A stretch of DNA of 64,000 nucleotides from assembly GCF_030646115.1 (NCBI RefSeq), contig NZ_JAUSMX010000002.1, positions 372,001 through 436,000 on the forward strand, written 5' to 3'. Below are positions 56,754 through 64,000 of the stretch, piece by piece (position 1 is the stretch's first letter; every line of letters starts with the position of its first letter). The notes below the pieces were generated by a model. It was not told the origin of the DNA. It searched no databases and was given only the letters and a program-made list of their open reading frames with translations. Made by a program: the position numbers and the translations under genes. The DNA is from Fluviicoccus sp. GTDB taxonomy: Bacteria; Pseudomonadota; Gammaproteobacteria; Pseudomonadales; Moraxellaceae.

Positions 56754-58961
56754 TTATTGTTCCACCACGCGGATATTCAGACCCGCGCCACGCGCCAGTT
56801 CCACAAAGCCGGGAAAGCTGGTGGCGACGTTGGCGCAATCGTTGATTTCAATAGGACCCAGGGCTCGCAAGGCGGCCATGGCGAAAGACATGGCAATGCG
56901 GTGATCGCCGTGACTGACCACCGAACCGCTGCCGATAGGACCGCCTTCGATGATCATGCCGTCAGGCGTCGGTGTGGCCTTGACGCCCAGGGCAATCAGG
57001 CCGTCCGCCATCACCTGGATGCGGTCGGATTCCTTGACCCGCAGTTCTTCAGCACCAGTCAGCACCGTGGTGCCTTCCGCGCAGGCGGCTGCAATGAACA
57101 GGGAGGGAAACTCATCAATGGCCAGCGGGACATCGGCTTCGTTGATGCGGATGCCCTTCAGCTTGGCGTAGCGGACACGGATATCAGCCACCGGCTCGCC
57201 ACCCACTTCCCGCTCGTTCATCAGGGTCAGATCACCGCCCATGTCGCGCAGGATGTTGATGATGCCGATACGGGTCGGGTTGATGCCGACATGCTCCAGC
57301 ACGATGTCGGCGCCGGGCGCGATGCTGGCGCCCACCATGAAGAAGGCAGACGAAGAAATATCGGCGGGCACGTCAATGTTGGTGGCCGTCAGTTTGCCGC
57401 CGCCACGGATACGAATGGTGGAGCCTTCCGTCTTAACATCGTAGCCGAAACCGCGCAGCATCCGTTCGCTATGGTCGCGGGTGGGTGCGGGCTCGGTAAT
57501 CACCGTCTCCCCTTCCGCCCACAGGCCTGCCAGCAGCACGCCCGACTTGACTTGGGCGCTGGCCACCGGCATGTCATAGACGATGCCCTTCAGCGATTGG
57601 CTGCCCTTGATGCTGACAGGCGGGGTACCCTTTTCGCCGGTGGTCTGGATCACGGCCCCCATGCTGCGCAAGGGCTTGGCGATACGCTCCATGGGCCGCT
57701 TGGTCAGTGAAGAATCGCCGGTCATCACGGTATCGAACTTCTGGGCGGCCAGGATGCCGGACAGCAGGCGCATTGAGGTGCCGGAGTTGCCGCAATAAAT
57801 GGCGTTGGGAGGGCTCTTCAGCCCGTGCAGGCCGACGCCGTGAATACGGACTTCCCCGTTTTTCGGGCCTTCAATGACCACACCCATGTCGCGGAATGCC
57901 TGCAGTGTGGCGAGCGCATCTTCCCCTTCCAGAAAACCGGTAACTTCGGTCACGCCCTCGGCGAGCGAGCCGAGCATGATGGAGCGGTGGGAAATGGACT
58001 TGTCGCCGGGAACGCGGATCTGACCGGTCAGGCTACCGCCGGCTTCTACGATAAATTGCAGGTTTTTCGGATTCATGGTCTTGGCATAGGCCGTACCGGC
58101 CAACATGTGGGTGAAATGGTGACGGGCGGCCTGGGCGCGGGTAAGGATTCCGAGCACAGCCTCGCTGTCATGGGCTACCACGGCGGCGCGTAAACGCTCT
58201 ACGCCCTGGCTGAAACCTTCGAGGGCGGCAAGGATACCACGCTCGTTGGCAAAAAAGATGTCATGCCACATCAAGGGGTCACTGCCGGCGATACGGGTGA
58301 AATCGCGGAAGCCCCCGGCGGCATAACGGAAAATATCGAGGTTTTGCGATTCACGTGCCAGTGAATCCACCAGCGAGAACGCCAGGAAATGCGGCAGGTG
58401 GCTGGTCTTGGCCAAGACTTCGTCATGGCGTTCAACGGTCATCTGCAACACTTCGGCGCCGGCGGCCTCCCACATCCGGCGGACCTTGGCCGTGGACTCG
58501 GGGGCCGTATGCGCCAGCGGTGTCAGAATCACCTTGTGGCGCTGGAACAGATCCACCTTACCTGCCAGCACCCCGCTCTGCTCGGAACCGGCAATGGGAT
58601 GCCCCGGCACAAAATGCACCGGCACCCGGCCAAACACCCGTGCGGCGGCTTCCACGACATTGCCCTTGGTGCTGCCGACATCGGTCAGGATCGTCTCCGG
58701 CCCCACCGCATCACGGATACTGTGCAGCACACTCTCCGTGGCGCAAACCGGCATAGCCAATACCACCAGATCCGCACCCATTACGGCGTCAGCCGCTTCC
58801 GCATAACCGGCATCAATCAAGCCAATGGATTGCGCCGTCTTCAACGTGCGCTCACTACGGCTGCTGGCGACAATGGTATCCGCCAGCTTTTCGGCACGCA
58901 GCACGCGCGCCAGGCTGGAACCGATCAGGCCAAGGCCGATAAAGGCAACACGGCTGAACAT
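56754..58961 (-). CDS. Bifunctional prephenate dehydrogenase / EPSP synthase
   Basis: 735 aa fusion known from Pseudomonas and Acinetobacter. TyrA domain 1-295: Rossmann GLGLIGSSLAR, DVGSTKG, and HPIAGSEQSG with the catalytic His. AroA domain from about 296: VPGDKSISHRS, NSGTSMRLLSG, RPMERIAKPL, SAQVKSGVLLAG, DEFPSLFIAAA. It catalyses prephenate to hydroxyphenylpyruvate and shikimate-3-phosphate plus PEP to EPSP. The RPM, SAQVK and NPTR motifs are those of class II EPSP synthases, which tend to tolerate glyphosate. hisC precedes it by 3 bases. Confidence 0.95.
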   Translation of the reverse strand: MFSRVAFIGLGLIGSSLARVLRAEKLADTIVASSRSERTLKTAQSIGLIDAGYAEAADAVMGADLVVLAMPVCATESVLHSIRDAVGPETILTDVGSTKGNVVEAAARVFGRVPVHFVPGHPIAGSEQSGVLAGKVDLFQRHKVILTPLAHTAPESTAKVRRMWEAAGAEVLQMTVERHDEVLAKTSHLPHFLAFSLVDSLARESQNLDIFRYAAGGFRDFTRIAGSDPLMWHDIFFANERGILAALEGFSQGVERLRAAVVAHDSEAVLGILTRAQAARHHFTHMLAGTAYAKTMNPKNLQFIVEAGGSLTGQIRVPGDKSISHRSIMLGSLAEGVTEVTGFLEGEDALATLQAFRDMGVVIEGPKNGEVRIHGVGLHGLKSPPNAIYCGNSGTSMRLLSGILAAQKFDTVMTGDSSLTKRPMERIAKPLRSMGAVIQTTGEKGTPPVSIKGSQSLKGIVYDMPVASAQVKSGVLLAGLWAEGETVITEPAPTRDHSERMLRGFGYDVKTEGSTIRIRGGGKLTATNIDVPADISSSAFFMVGASIAPGADIVLEHVGINPTRIGIINILRDMGGDLTLMNEREVGGEPVADIRVRYAKLKGIRINEADVPLAIDEFPSLFIAAACAEGTTVLTGAEELRVKESDRIQVMADGLIALGVKATPTPDGMIIEGGPIGSGSVVSHGDHRIAMSFAMAALRALGPIEINDCANVATSFPGFVELARGAGLNIRVVEQ

Positions 58962-58964
58962 GAT

Positions 58965-60065
58965 TCAGCCCAACACGTTGGTCAGGGCTTCGAGAAAGCG
59001 CGCATTCTCGCTCTCCAGCCCGATGCTCACCCGCACCCAGGTGGGCATGCCGTAGTTGGCGATGGGACGCACAATCACGCCCTCTTTCAACAGCGCCTGA
59101 AACACTTCCATGGCCGGACGCTTGGCATCAAAGGCAATGAAGTTGGCACGGGAGGGAATGAAATCCAGTCCGAGCGCTTTAAGCCCGGCTTCGATCTGGC
59201 GCATCCCGGCGGCATTCAATTCACGACTGGCGCTGACAAAGGCGTCGTCCCCCAGACTGGCGGTTGCAGCGGCCAGGCCAAAGCTGTTGACGTTGAACGG
59301 CTGGCGAACACGGTTGAGGATATTGGTCACATCGGGATGGGCAATCGCATAGCCGACGCGCAACGAAGCCAGGCCATAAGCCTTGGAAAAGGTGCGGCTG
59401 ACCAGCAGGTTCGGGTACTGATCCACGTAATCAAAGCCATTCATGAAACCGGCTTCCGTTACGTATTCCACATAGGCTTCGTCCAGCACCACCAGTACCT
59501 GCGCCGGAATCTTCGCCATAAAGGCCTCAAAGTCCGCGCTTTCAAACCAGGTGCCGGTCGGGTTGTTCGGATTGGCGATGAAAACGACCTTGGTGTTTGC
59601 GTTCACGGCGCGGGCCATGGCGTCCAGATCATGGCCATAATTCACGGCAGGCACTTCCACGCCCTTGCCGCTGGCGGCCAGTACGGCCAGCGGATACACC
59701 GCAAAGGCATGCTGGCTGTAGACCGCTTCCTCACCCGGATTGATGAAGGCGCGCGCCACCAACTCCAGAATGTCATTGGAACCGTTTCCCGGTGTGATGC
59801 GGTTATGCGCAAAGCCGAACTTCAGGCGAATGGCTTCTTTCAGGGCAAAGGCGTTACCGTCGGGATAACGACCGATCTGGGTCATTTCAGCCTGGATGGC
59901 GGACACGGCCAGTGGCGAGCAACCCAGCGGGTTTTCATTACTGGCCAGTTTGACGATATCGTCCAGTCCCAGCTCACGCTTCAGTTCATCAATCGGCTTG
60001 CCCGGCTGGTACGGGGTAATTTGCTGCACGCCCGGAGTGGCGCGGTTAAAAAAATCGCAGGACAT
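58965..60065 (-). CDS. hisC: Histidinol-phosphate / aromatic aminotransferase HisC
   Basis: 366 aa from ATG 60065 with AGGAAA 8 bases upstream. PLP-fold type I: SNENPLGCSP, ANPNNPTGTW, DEAYVEY and the lysine in SRTFSKAYGLASLRVGY. In this operon the HisC2-type enzyme can transaminate aromatic keto acids as well as histidinol phosphate, fitting its place between pheA and tyrA-aroA. Confidence 0.93.
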   Translation of the reverse strand: MSCDFFNRATPGVQQITPYQPGKPIDELKRELGLDDIVKLASNENPLGCSPLAVSAIQAEMTQIGRYPDGNAFALKEAIRLKFGFAHNRITPGNGSNDILELVARAFINPGEEAVYSQHAFAVYPLAVLAASGKGVEVPAVNYGHDLDAMARAVNANTKVVFIANPNNPTGTWFESADFEAFMAKIPAQVLVVLDEAYVEYVTEAGFMNGFDYVDQYPNLLVSRTFSKAYGLASLRVGYAIAHPDVTNILNRVRQPFNVNSFGLAAATASLGDDAFVSASRELNAAGMRQIEAGLKALGLDFIPSRANFIAFDAKRPAMEVFQALLKEGVIVRPIANYGMPTWVRVSIGLESENARFLEALTNVLG

Positions 60066-60084
60066 GGCTATGTTTCCTGTTGAA

Positions 60085-60117
60085 AGCCCCGCCACGGTCA
60101 ATCCGTTCAGCGGGGCT
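60085..60117 (-). other. Intercistronic hairpin between pheA and hisC
   Basis: AGCCCCGC and GCGGGGCT pair, with an inner ACGG/CCGT pairing, in the 61-base gap upstream of the hisC start. No T tract; probably tunes mRNA stability or partial termination. Confidence 0.5.
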
Positions 60118-60126
60118 ATGACCCCA

Positions 60127-61224
60127 TTAGATGACGGCTTTCGGATAAGAACCCAGGTTCTTCAGTTCACGCACGCGGTCGTGCAATTCGTCCAGCACCA
60201 GTTTCACCTGCGGCTGCAACTGATGACCTTCAAAATCGATAAAGAAGACGTAGGACCAGATATCCGACTGCGACGGGCGGGTTTCAATTCGCGTCAGCGA
60301 CAAACCGTTGCGGTAGAACGGCTCCAGGATACGGTACAGCGCCCCGGCTTCGTTGTGCGCAGCAACGATGATCGATGTCTTGTCGTCACCGCTGGACGGT
60401 GTGGTTTCCGTGCCTATGATCAGGAAGCGCGTGGTATTGCTGGGGTTGTCTTCGATGTTCTCGTGCAGTTTCTTCAAACCGTAGAGTTCGGCGGCGGTTT
60501 CCCCGGCAATGGCGGCGGAATGCCACTCGCCCTTCACCAGCCGCGCGGCCTCGGCATTGCTGGAAACGGCAATACGCTCCACTTTCGGGAAATGGGCATC
60601 CAGCCACTTGCGGCATTGCGCCAGCGACTGTTGGTGCGAGTACACCCGTGAAATGTTCTTGAGCTGCGTGCCTTCCGCCACCATCAGGTTGTGGTGGATA
60701 CGCAACTCCACCTCGCCGATGATCTTCAGCCCGGAATTGATGAAGCAATCCAGCGTATGGTTGACCACACCCTCGGAGGAATTCTCGACCGGCACCACGC
60801 CGTAATGGGCGCTGCCCGCCTCCACCTCACGGAACACTTCGTCAATGGTGGCCATTGGGCGCGTGATGGCGGCATGACCGAAATGCTTGAGCGCGGCGGC
60901 ATGAGTAAAAGTGCCGTTGGGACCGAGGAAGGCAATCTTCAGCGGTGATTCCAGCGCCAGGCAGGCCGACATGATTTCACGGAACAGCCGCGCCACGGTT
61001 TCCCCGGCCAGCGGCCCCAGGTTGCGCTGCATCACCATTTGCAGCACCTGCGCCTCGCGCTCGGGGCGGTAGAAGCTGGTGATGGTCGGATCTTCAGCCT
61101 TCTTGACCTCGGCGACCAGTTGCGCGCAATGCGCCCGCCGGTTGATCAGCTCGTGAATCTGCACATCAATGGCGTCAATCTGCTGGCGCAGTTCGGGCAG
61201 GGTCGGCAAACGGGAATCAGTCAT
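60127..61224 (-). CDS. pheA: Chorismate mutase / prephenate dehydratase (P-protein)
   Basis: 365 aa from ATG 61224. AroQ chorismate mutase 1-90 (LRQQIDAIDVQIHELINRRAHCAQLVAEVK), prephenate dehydratase about 95-275 (FLGPNGTFTHAAAL, PVENSSEGVVNHTLD, with NTTRFLIIG), and a C-terminal ACT domain for phenylalanine feedback (GALYRILEPFYRNGLSLTRIETRPS). The ribosome site is weak; a TTG 12 codons earlier is possible. Confidence 0.96.
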   Translation of the reverse strand: MTDSRLPTLPELRQQIDAIDVQIHELINRRAHCAQLVAEVKKAEDPTITSFYRPEREAQVLQMVMQRNLGPLAGETVARLFREIMSACLALESPLKIAFLGPNGTFTHAAALKHFGHAAITRPMATIDEVFREVEAGSAHYGVVPVENSSEGVVNHTLDCFINSGLKIIGEVELRIHHNLMVAEGTQLKNISRVYSHQQSLAQCRKWLDAHFPKVERIAVSSNAEAARLVKGEWHSAAIAGETAAELYGLKKLHENIEDNPSNTTRFLIIGTETTPSSGDDKTSIIVAAHNEAGALYRILEPFYRNGLSLTRIETRPSQSDIWSYVFFIDFEGHQLQPQVKLVLDELHDRVRELKNLGSYPKAVI

Positions 61225-61265
61225 AAGCGTGTGAGTCAGACAAAGGTTATGAACAGACAAGCATG

Positions 61266-62168
61266 CTAGCGCACCACGATGAGGCCAAAGCCCACGCGGG
61301 ACGGCTGCTTGCGATTGTAATCCAGAATGGTTTCACCGTAGCCATTGAAATACTGCAGATACAGGGAACCGTTCAGATTTCGTAACAAACCGCGAAACGG
61401 ATAGCTGGCATCCAGCCGGATGCTGCCATGATTTTTCATGCCTTGGCGAACCATGGCCGACCAGGCCCACGAGTCCTTCCGACTGACCTGAAACTCAAAG
61501 TCGCCATAACCCCGGTAGTCGGCAATATCGGGGTTATCGGACTTTTCCAGATAGCCGTAGACTTTGGGCGAGAAGCTCCATACCTGTCCATGATTGCCCA
61601 GCAAGCCGCTGAAAACCGGACGGACATAGGCAATATTGATGCTGCGTGAGTCCAGGCTCGCCTTGCCATTGGATTCATGCCCAAAACCCAGCCGCATGCC
61701 TTCAAAGGTCTTGAAGCGAGGGAAAATAACCACCGGCAATTGCTCCCAGAACACTTCTGGGCGATAGGCAGAGTCATGAAAAGGCGACGACTTGGTTGTC
61801 AAATCCATCAGCGAACTCTGGGTGTAGCCCAGATAAAAGCGCTCCCACCACACCGAATGGGCGGCATTGTCCGGATTCAGCAGGCGATACTTCAGGCTGA
61901 ACTGGAACTTGAGTCCGTAACTGCCCTTGCCCCGCCAGTTGCCGGAAAGCAAGGCATATACCGGCTCGTGACCGCTGATGCCGCGAACGGAGTCCGGGGT
62001 TTCTGTCATGGTGCTGAGCGCTTGCGGCTCAGCCGCCAAAAACGGTTGGCCGGTTGGCGCGGACGATAGCAAGGGCTGATTCTCGTCTTCCTCCGCCAAG
62101 GCATCCAGAGACGCCAGATTCCCCAGCAACAGGGCGCTGCTTGACCATGACGTCCATCCGCTGACCAT
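61266..62168 (-). CDS. pldA: Outer-membrane phospholipase A (OMPLA)
   Basis: 300 aa with a weak signal sequence (about 1-25). Family signatures are YTQSSLMDL and GFGHESNGK, giving the catalytic H164, S166 and an Asn in the barrel wall; the barrel strands fill residues 80-300. PldA is a calcium-dependent dimer that destroys mislocalised phospholipids in the outer leaflet. It sits between serC and pheA, where Pseudomonas has no such gene, with 37 and 41 bases to its neighbours. Confidence 0.9.
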   Translation of the reverse strand: MVSGWTSWSSSALLLGNLASLDALAEEDENQPLLSSAPTGQPFLAAEPQALSTMTETPDSVRGISGHEPVYALLSGNWRGKGSYGLKFQFSLKYRLLNPDNAAHSVWWERFYLGYTQSSLMDLTTKSSPFHDSAYRPEVFWEQLPVVIFPRFKTFEGMRLGFGHESNGKASLDSRSINIAYVRPVFSGLLGNHGQVWSFSPKVYGYLEKSDNPDIADYRGYGDFEFQVSRKDSWAWSAMVRQGMKNHGSIRLDASYPFRGLLRNLNGSLYLQYFNGYGETILDYNRKQPSRVGFGLIVVR

Positions 62169-62205
62169 CGCACTACCCCGTTGTTGACGCTTTTGCTGGA
62201 TGGAC

Positions 62206-63282
62206 TCAGCCGTTTCGACGGGAAAAATCCGTCATGAAGGCAATCAGGGCGTCCACACCCTCTTCCGGTACGGCATTGTAAATGCTGGCGCGCATGCCGC
62301 CCACCGAGCGGTGACCGGCCAGATTCAGCAGCCCGGCGGCTTCGGCTTCCTTGAGGAAGGTCTTTTCCAGTTCCGGCTTGGCCAGGGTGAACGGCACGTT
62401 CATCATCGAACGGTTGGGCAGCGCCACCGGGTTGCCATAGAACTCATTACCATCAATAGCGGCATAAAGCTTGGCAGCCTTGCGGCGGTTGATCTCGCCC
62501 ATCTTTTCCACGCCGCCCTGGGCCTTCAACCACTGGAATACCAAACCGGACAGGTACCAGGCATAGGTCGACGGCGTGTTGTACATGGAACCGTTGTCAG
62601 CTTGCACCTTGTAGTCAAGCATGGTCGGCGTACCGGGGATAACCTGCCCCAGCAGGTCTTCACGCACAATCACCACCACTAGACCGGCCGGGCCAATATT
62701 TTTCTGCGCACCGGCGTAGATCAGGCCGAACTTCGAAACATCCAGCGGCTCAGCCAGGATAATTGACGAATAGTCGGCCACCAGCGGCACATTGCTGTCG
62801 GGGATGAAGTCGAACTGCACACCGTGAATGGTTTCATTGGGCGTGTAATGCAGGTAGGCGGCATCCGGATTGACCTGCCAAGACGCGACGTCCGGCACCT
62901 TGCGGAAACCGTTGGCTTCGTCCGAGGCGACGACATTGACCTGGCAGAACTTCTTCGCTTCCTTGATCGCCTTGTCGGACCACATGCCGGTGTTGACGTA
63001 GTCCGCCGTGGTCTTGCCGCGCAGCAGGTTCATCGGGATCATCGCGAACTGTTGCGACGCGCCGCCCTGCAGGAACAAAACCTTGTAATTGGCGGGGATG
63101 TTCATCAGGTCGCGCAGGTCCTGCTCGGCCTGTTCAGCAATGGCGACGTAGTCGGCGCTGCGATGGCTCATTTCCATCACGGATAAACCCTTGCCGTGAT
63201 AGTCCAGCATCTCGGCCTGGGCTTGTTTCAGAACGGCTTCGGGCAGCGCGGCGGGGCCGGCGCAGAAATTGTAGGCTCGCAT
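62206..63282 (-). CDS. serC: Phosphoserine aminotransferase
   Basis: 358 aa from ATG 63282 with AGGAAA upstream. PLP lysine in YAGAQKNIGPAG; start RAYNFCAGPAALPEAVL and LQGGASQQF are signatures. It forms phosphoserine and is also used in pyridoxal phosphate synthesis. It follows gyrA in the conserved gyrA-serC-pheA-hisC-tyrA/aroA-cmk-rpsA order. Confidence 0.97.
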   Translation of the reverse strand: MRAYNFCAGPAALPEAVLKQAQAEMLDYHGKGLSVMEMSHRSADYVAIAEQAEQDLRDLMNIPANYKVLFLQGGASQQFAMIPMNLLRGKTTADYVNTGMWSDKAIKEAKKFCQVNVVASDEANGFRKVPDVASWQVNPDAAYLHYTPNETIHGVQFDFIPDSNVPLVADYSSIILAEPLDVSKFGLIYAGAQKNIGPAGLVVVIVREDLLGQVIPGTPTMLDYKVQADNGSMYNTPSTYAWYLSGLVFQWLKAQGGVEKMGEINRRKAAKLYAAIDGNEFYGNPVALPNRSMMNVPFTLAKPELEKTFLKEAEAAGLLNLAGHRSVGGMRASIYNAVPEEGVDALIAFMTDFSRRNG

Positions 63283-63312
63283 CTGGATTTCCTGCGGTTT
63301 CAAAGAAATAAG

Positions 63313-63356
63313 GGGGAAAACCCCGGCCCGATGGGCCGCCCCCTTTCCAAGGGGGC
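63313..63356. repeat. Three tandem perfect hairpins between gyrA and serC
   Basis: In 44 bases lie GGGG-AAAA-CCCC, GGCCC-GAT-GGGCC and GCCCCCTT-TCC-AAGGGGGC one after another. No strong T tract follows on the minus strand. It may be a compound terminator, a REP-like element or an mRNA-stabilising structure. Confidence 0.55.
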
Positions 63357-63366
63357 TATTAAGGGG

Positions 63367-64000
63367 TCAGGCTTCGTCAGGTGATTCGTCGCCGGCGCCG
63401 TCATCGGTTTCAGGCTCGTCAGCCGCGTCGTCAGCAACCGCTTCGGGTTCGTCGGCAGCGGAATCAGCCGCAGGCGCGGACACCGCCTCACCCGCCTCGC
63501 CAAGGAACTCGTCCTCTTCTTCGGGCTCATCCAGACAGACGACACCCACCAGCTTCTCTTCATCAGACAAGCGGATCAGCATCACGCCCTGGGTGTTGCG
63601 CGACATGGTCCGGATTTCGGAAACCCGGGTGCGCACCAGCGTGCCCAGATCGGAAATCAGCAGCAGTTCATTGCCGTCACGCACCACCACCGCACCGACC
63701 AGCTCGCCGTTACGCTCGCTGGTCTGTACGGCGATAACGCCCTGACCGCCGCGCAGGCGGTGCGGGTAGTCGCTGACCTTGCTGCGCTTGCCAAAACCGT
63801 TGGCGCAGGCAGTGAGGATATCGGCATCTTCCGGCGCCACGCACAACGACACGATACGGGCGGCGTCAGGAATACGCATGCCGCGCACGCCCATGGCGGA
63901 ACGTCCCACAACACGGACATCGGACTCGTGGAAGCGGATGGCCTTGCCTTCATTACTGAACAGCATGATGTCCTGATTACCGTCGGTAATCTCGACACCG
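63367..64000 (-). CDS. gyrA: DNA gyrase subunit A, C-terminal part (5' end outside window)
   Basis: The last 210 residues of GyrA. The beta-pinwheel repeats are clear (DIMLFSNEGKAIRFHESDV, RVVGRSAMGVRGMRI, FGKRSKVSDYPHRLRGGQGV, LLISDLGTLVRTRVSEI), each a GyrA-box-like blade for DNA wrapping. An acidic tail rich in Asp, Glu and Ala follows, ending GDESPDEA. The catalytic tyrosine region is beyond base 64000. Confidence 0.96.
   Translation of the reverse strand, partial: GVEITDGNQDIMLFSNEGKAIRFHESDVRVVGRSAMGVRGMRIPDAARIVSLCVAPEDADILTACANGFGKRSKVSDYPHRLRGGQGVIAVQTSERNGELVGAVVVRDGNELLLISDLGTLVRTRVSEIRTMSRNTQGVMLIRLSDEEKLVGVVCLDEPEEEDEFLGEAGEAVSAPAADSAADEPEAVADDAADEPETDDGAGDESPDEA

Overview
The window is a continuous stretch of bacterial chromosome, moderately GC-rich, densely coded, with no rRNA, CRISPR array or insertion sequence that I can see. 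It most likely comes from a gammaproteobacterium of the Pseudomonadales. HflD, BamC and RapA are gammaproteobacterial proteins. Several gene orders match Pseudomonas: gyrA-serC-pheA-hisC-tyrA/aroA-cmk-rpsA-ihfB, thrS-infC-rpmI-rplT-pheST-ihfA-merR-tRNA-Pro, and gacA-uvrC-pgsA-tRNA-Gly. The direct ihfB-lapA-pyrF order and an extended UmuD resembling Acinetobacter UmuDAb point towards a Moraxellaceae-like lineage, but the family call is only an inference.

Layout. 1-7.1 kb: 3' part of a ParA-type ATPase gene, moaCDE (molybdopterin synthesis), nudJ-mnmA-hflD, tRNA-Ser, purC-bamC-dapA and tRNA-Gly. 7.1-17.6 kb: pgsA-uvrC-gacA, a PBP7-like endopeptidase behind a structured leader, YecA-like and DUF1289 proteins, xseAB, an SOS-type umuD-umuC pair, a thioesterase and tRNA-Pro. 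17.7-26.3 kb: translation cluster thrS-infC-rpmI-rplT-pheS-pheT-ihfA-merR, then tcdA. 26.3-36.1 kb: an RluA-family synthase, rapA, ccmABCDE, a secreted lipase, DedA, a tandem GST-like protein and greB. 36.3-39.4 kb: an apparently AT-richer accessory block with an AraC regulator, a ferritin-like di-iron protein and a protein of unknown function. 39.8-44.7 kb: a TetR-controlled RND efflux pair. 44.8-51.5 kb: envelope and redox genes (excalibur protein, GNAT, SodB, peroxiredoxin, a porin/FMN-binding/PepSY operon behind a Fur-box-like site, FecR-domain protein). 51.6-64 kb: pyrF-lapA-ihfB-rpsA-cmk, an inserted nuclease-like gene, the tyrA-aroA fusion, hisC, pheA, an inserted outer-membrane phospholipase, serC and the 3' end of gyrA.

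The points most worth a second look are: (i) a 202-aa UmuD with the layout of the SOS repressor UmuDAb, co-operonic with full umuC, with a long inverted repeat over its promoter and no canonical LexA box; (ii) a thrS leader hairpin whose loop nearly copies the anticodon loop of tRNA-Thr(GGU); (iii) a HARE-HTH plus PD-(D/E)xK protein inserted in the aromatic amino-acid/translation operon; (iv) a DUF5710-XseA fusion; (v) an AraC-controlled di-iron enzyme block with 21-bp-phased direct repeats; and (vi) a probable Fur-regulated flavinylated electron-transfer operon.
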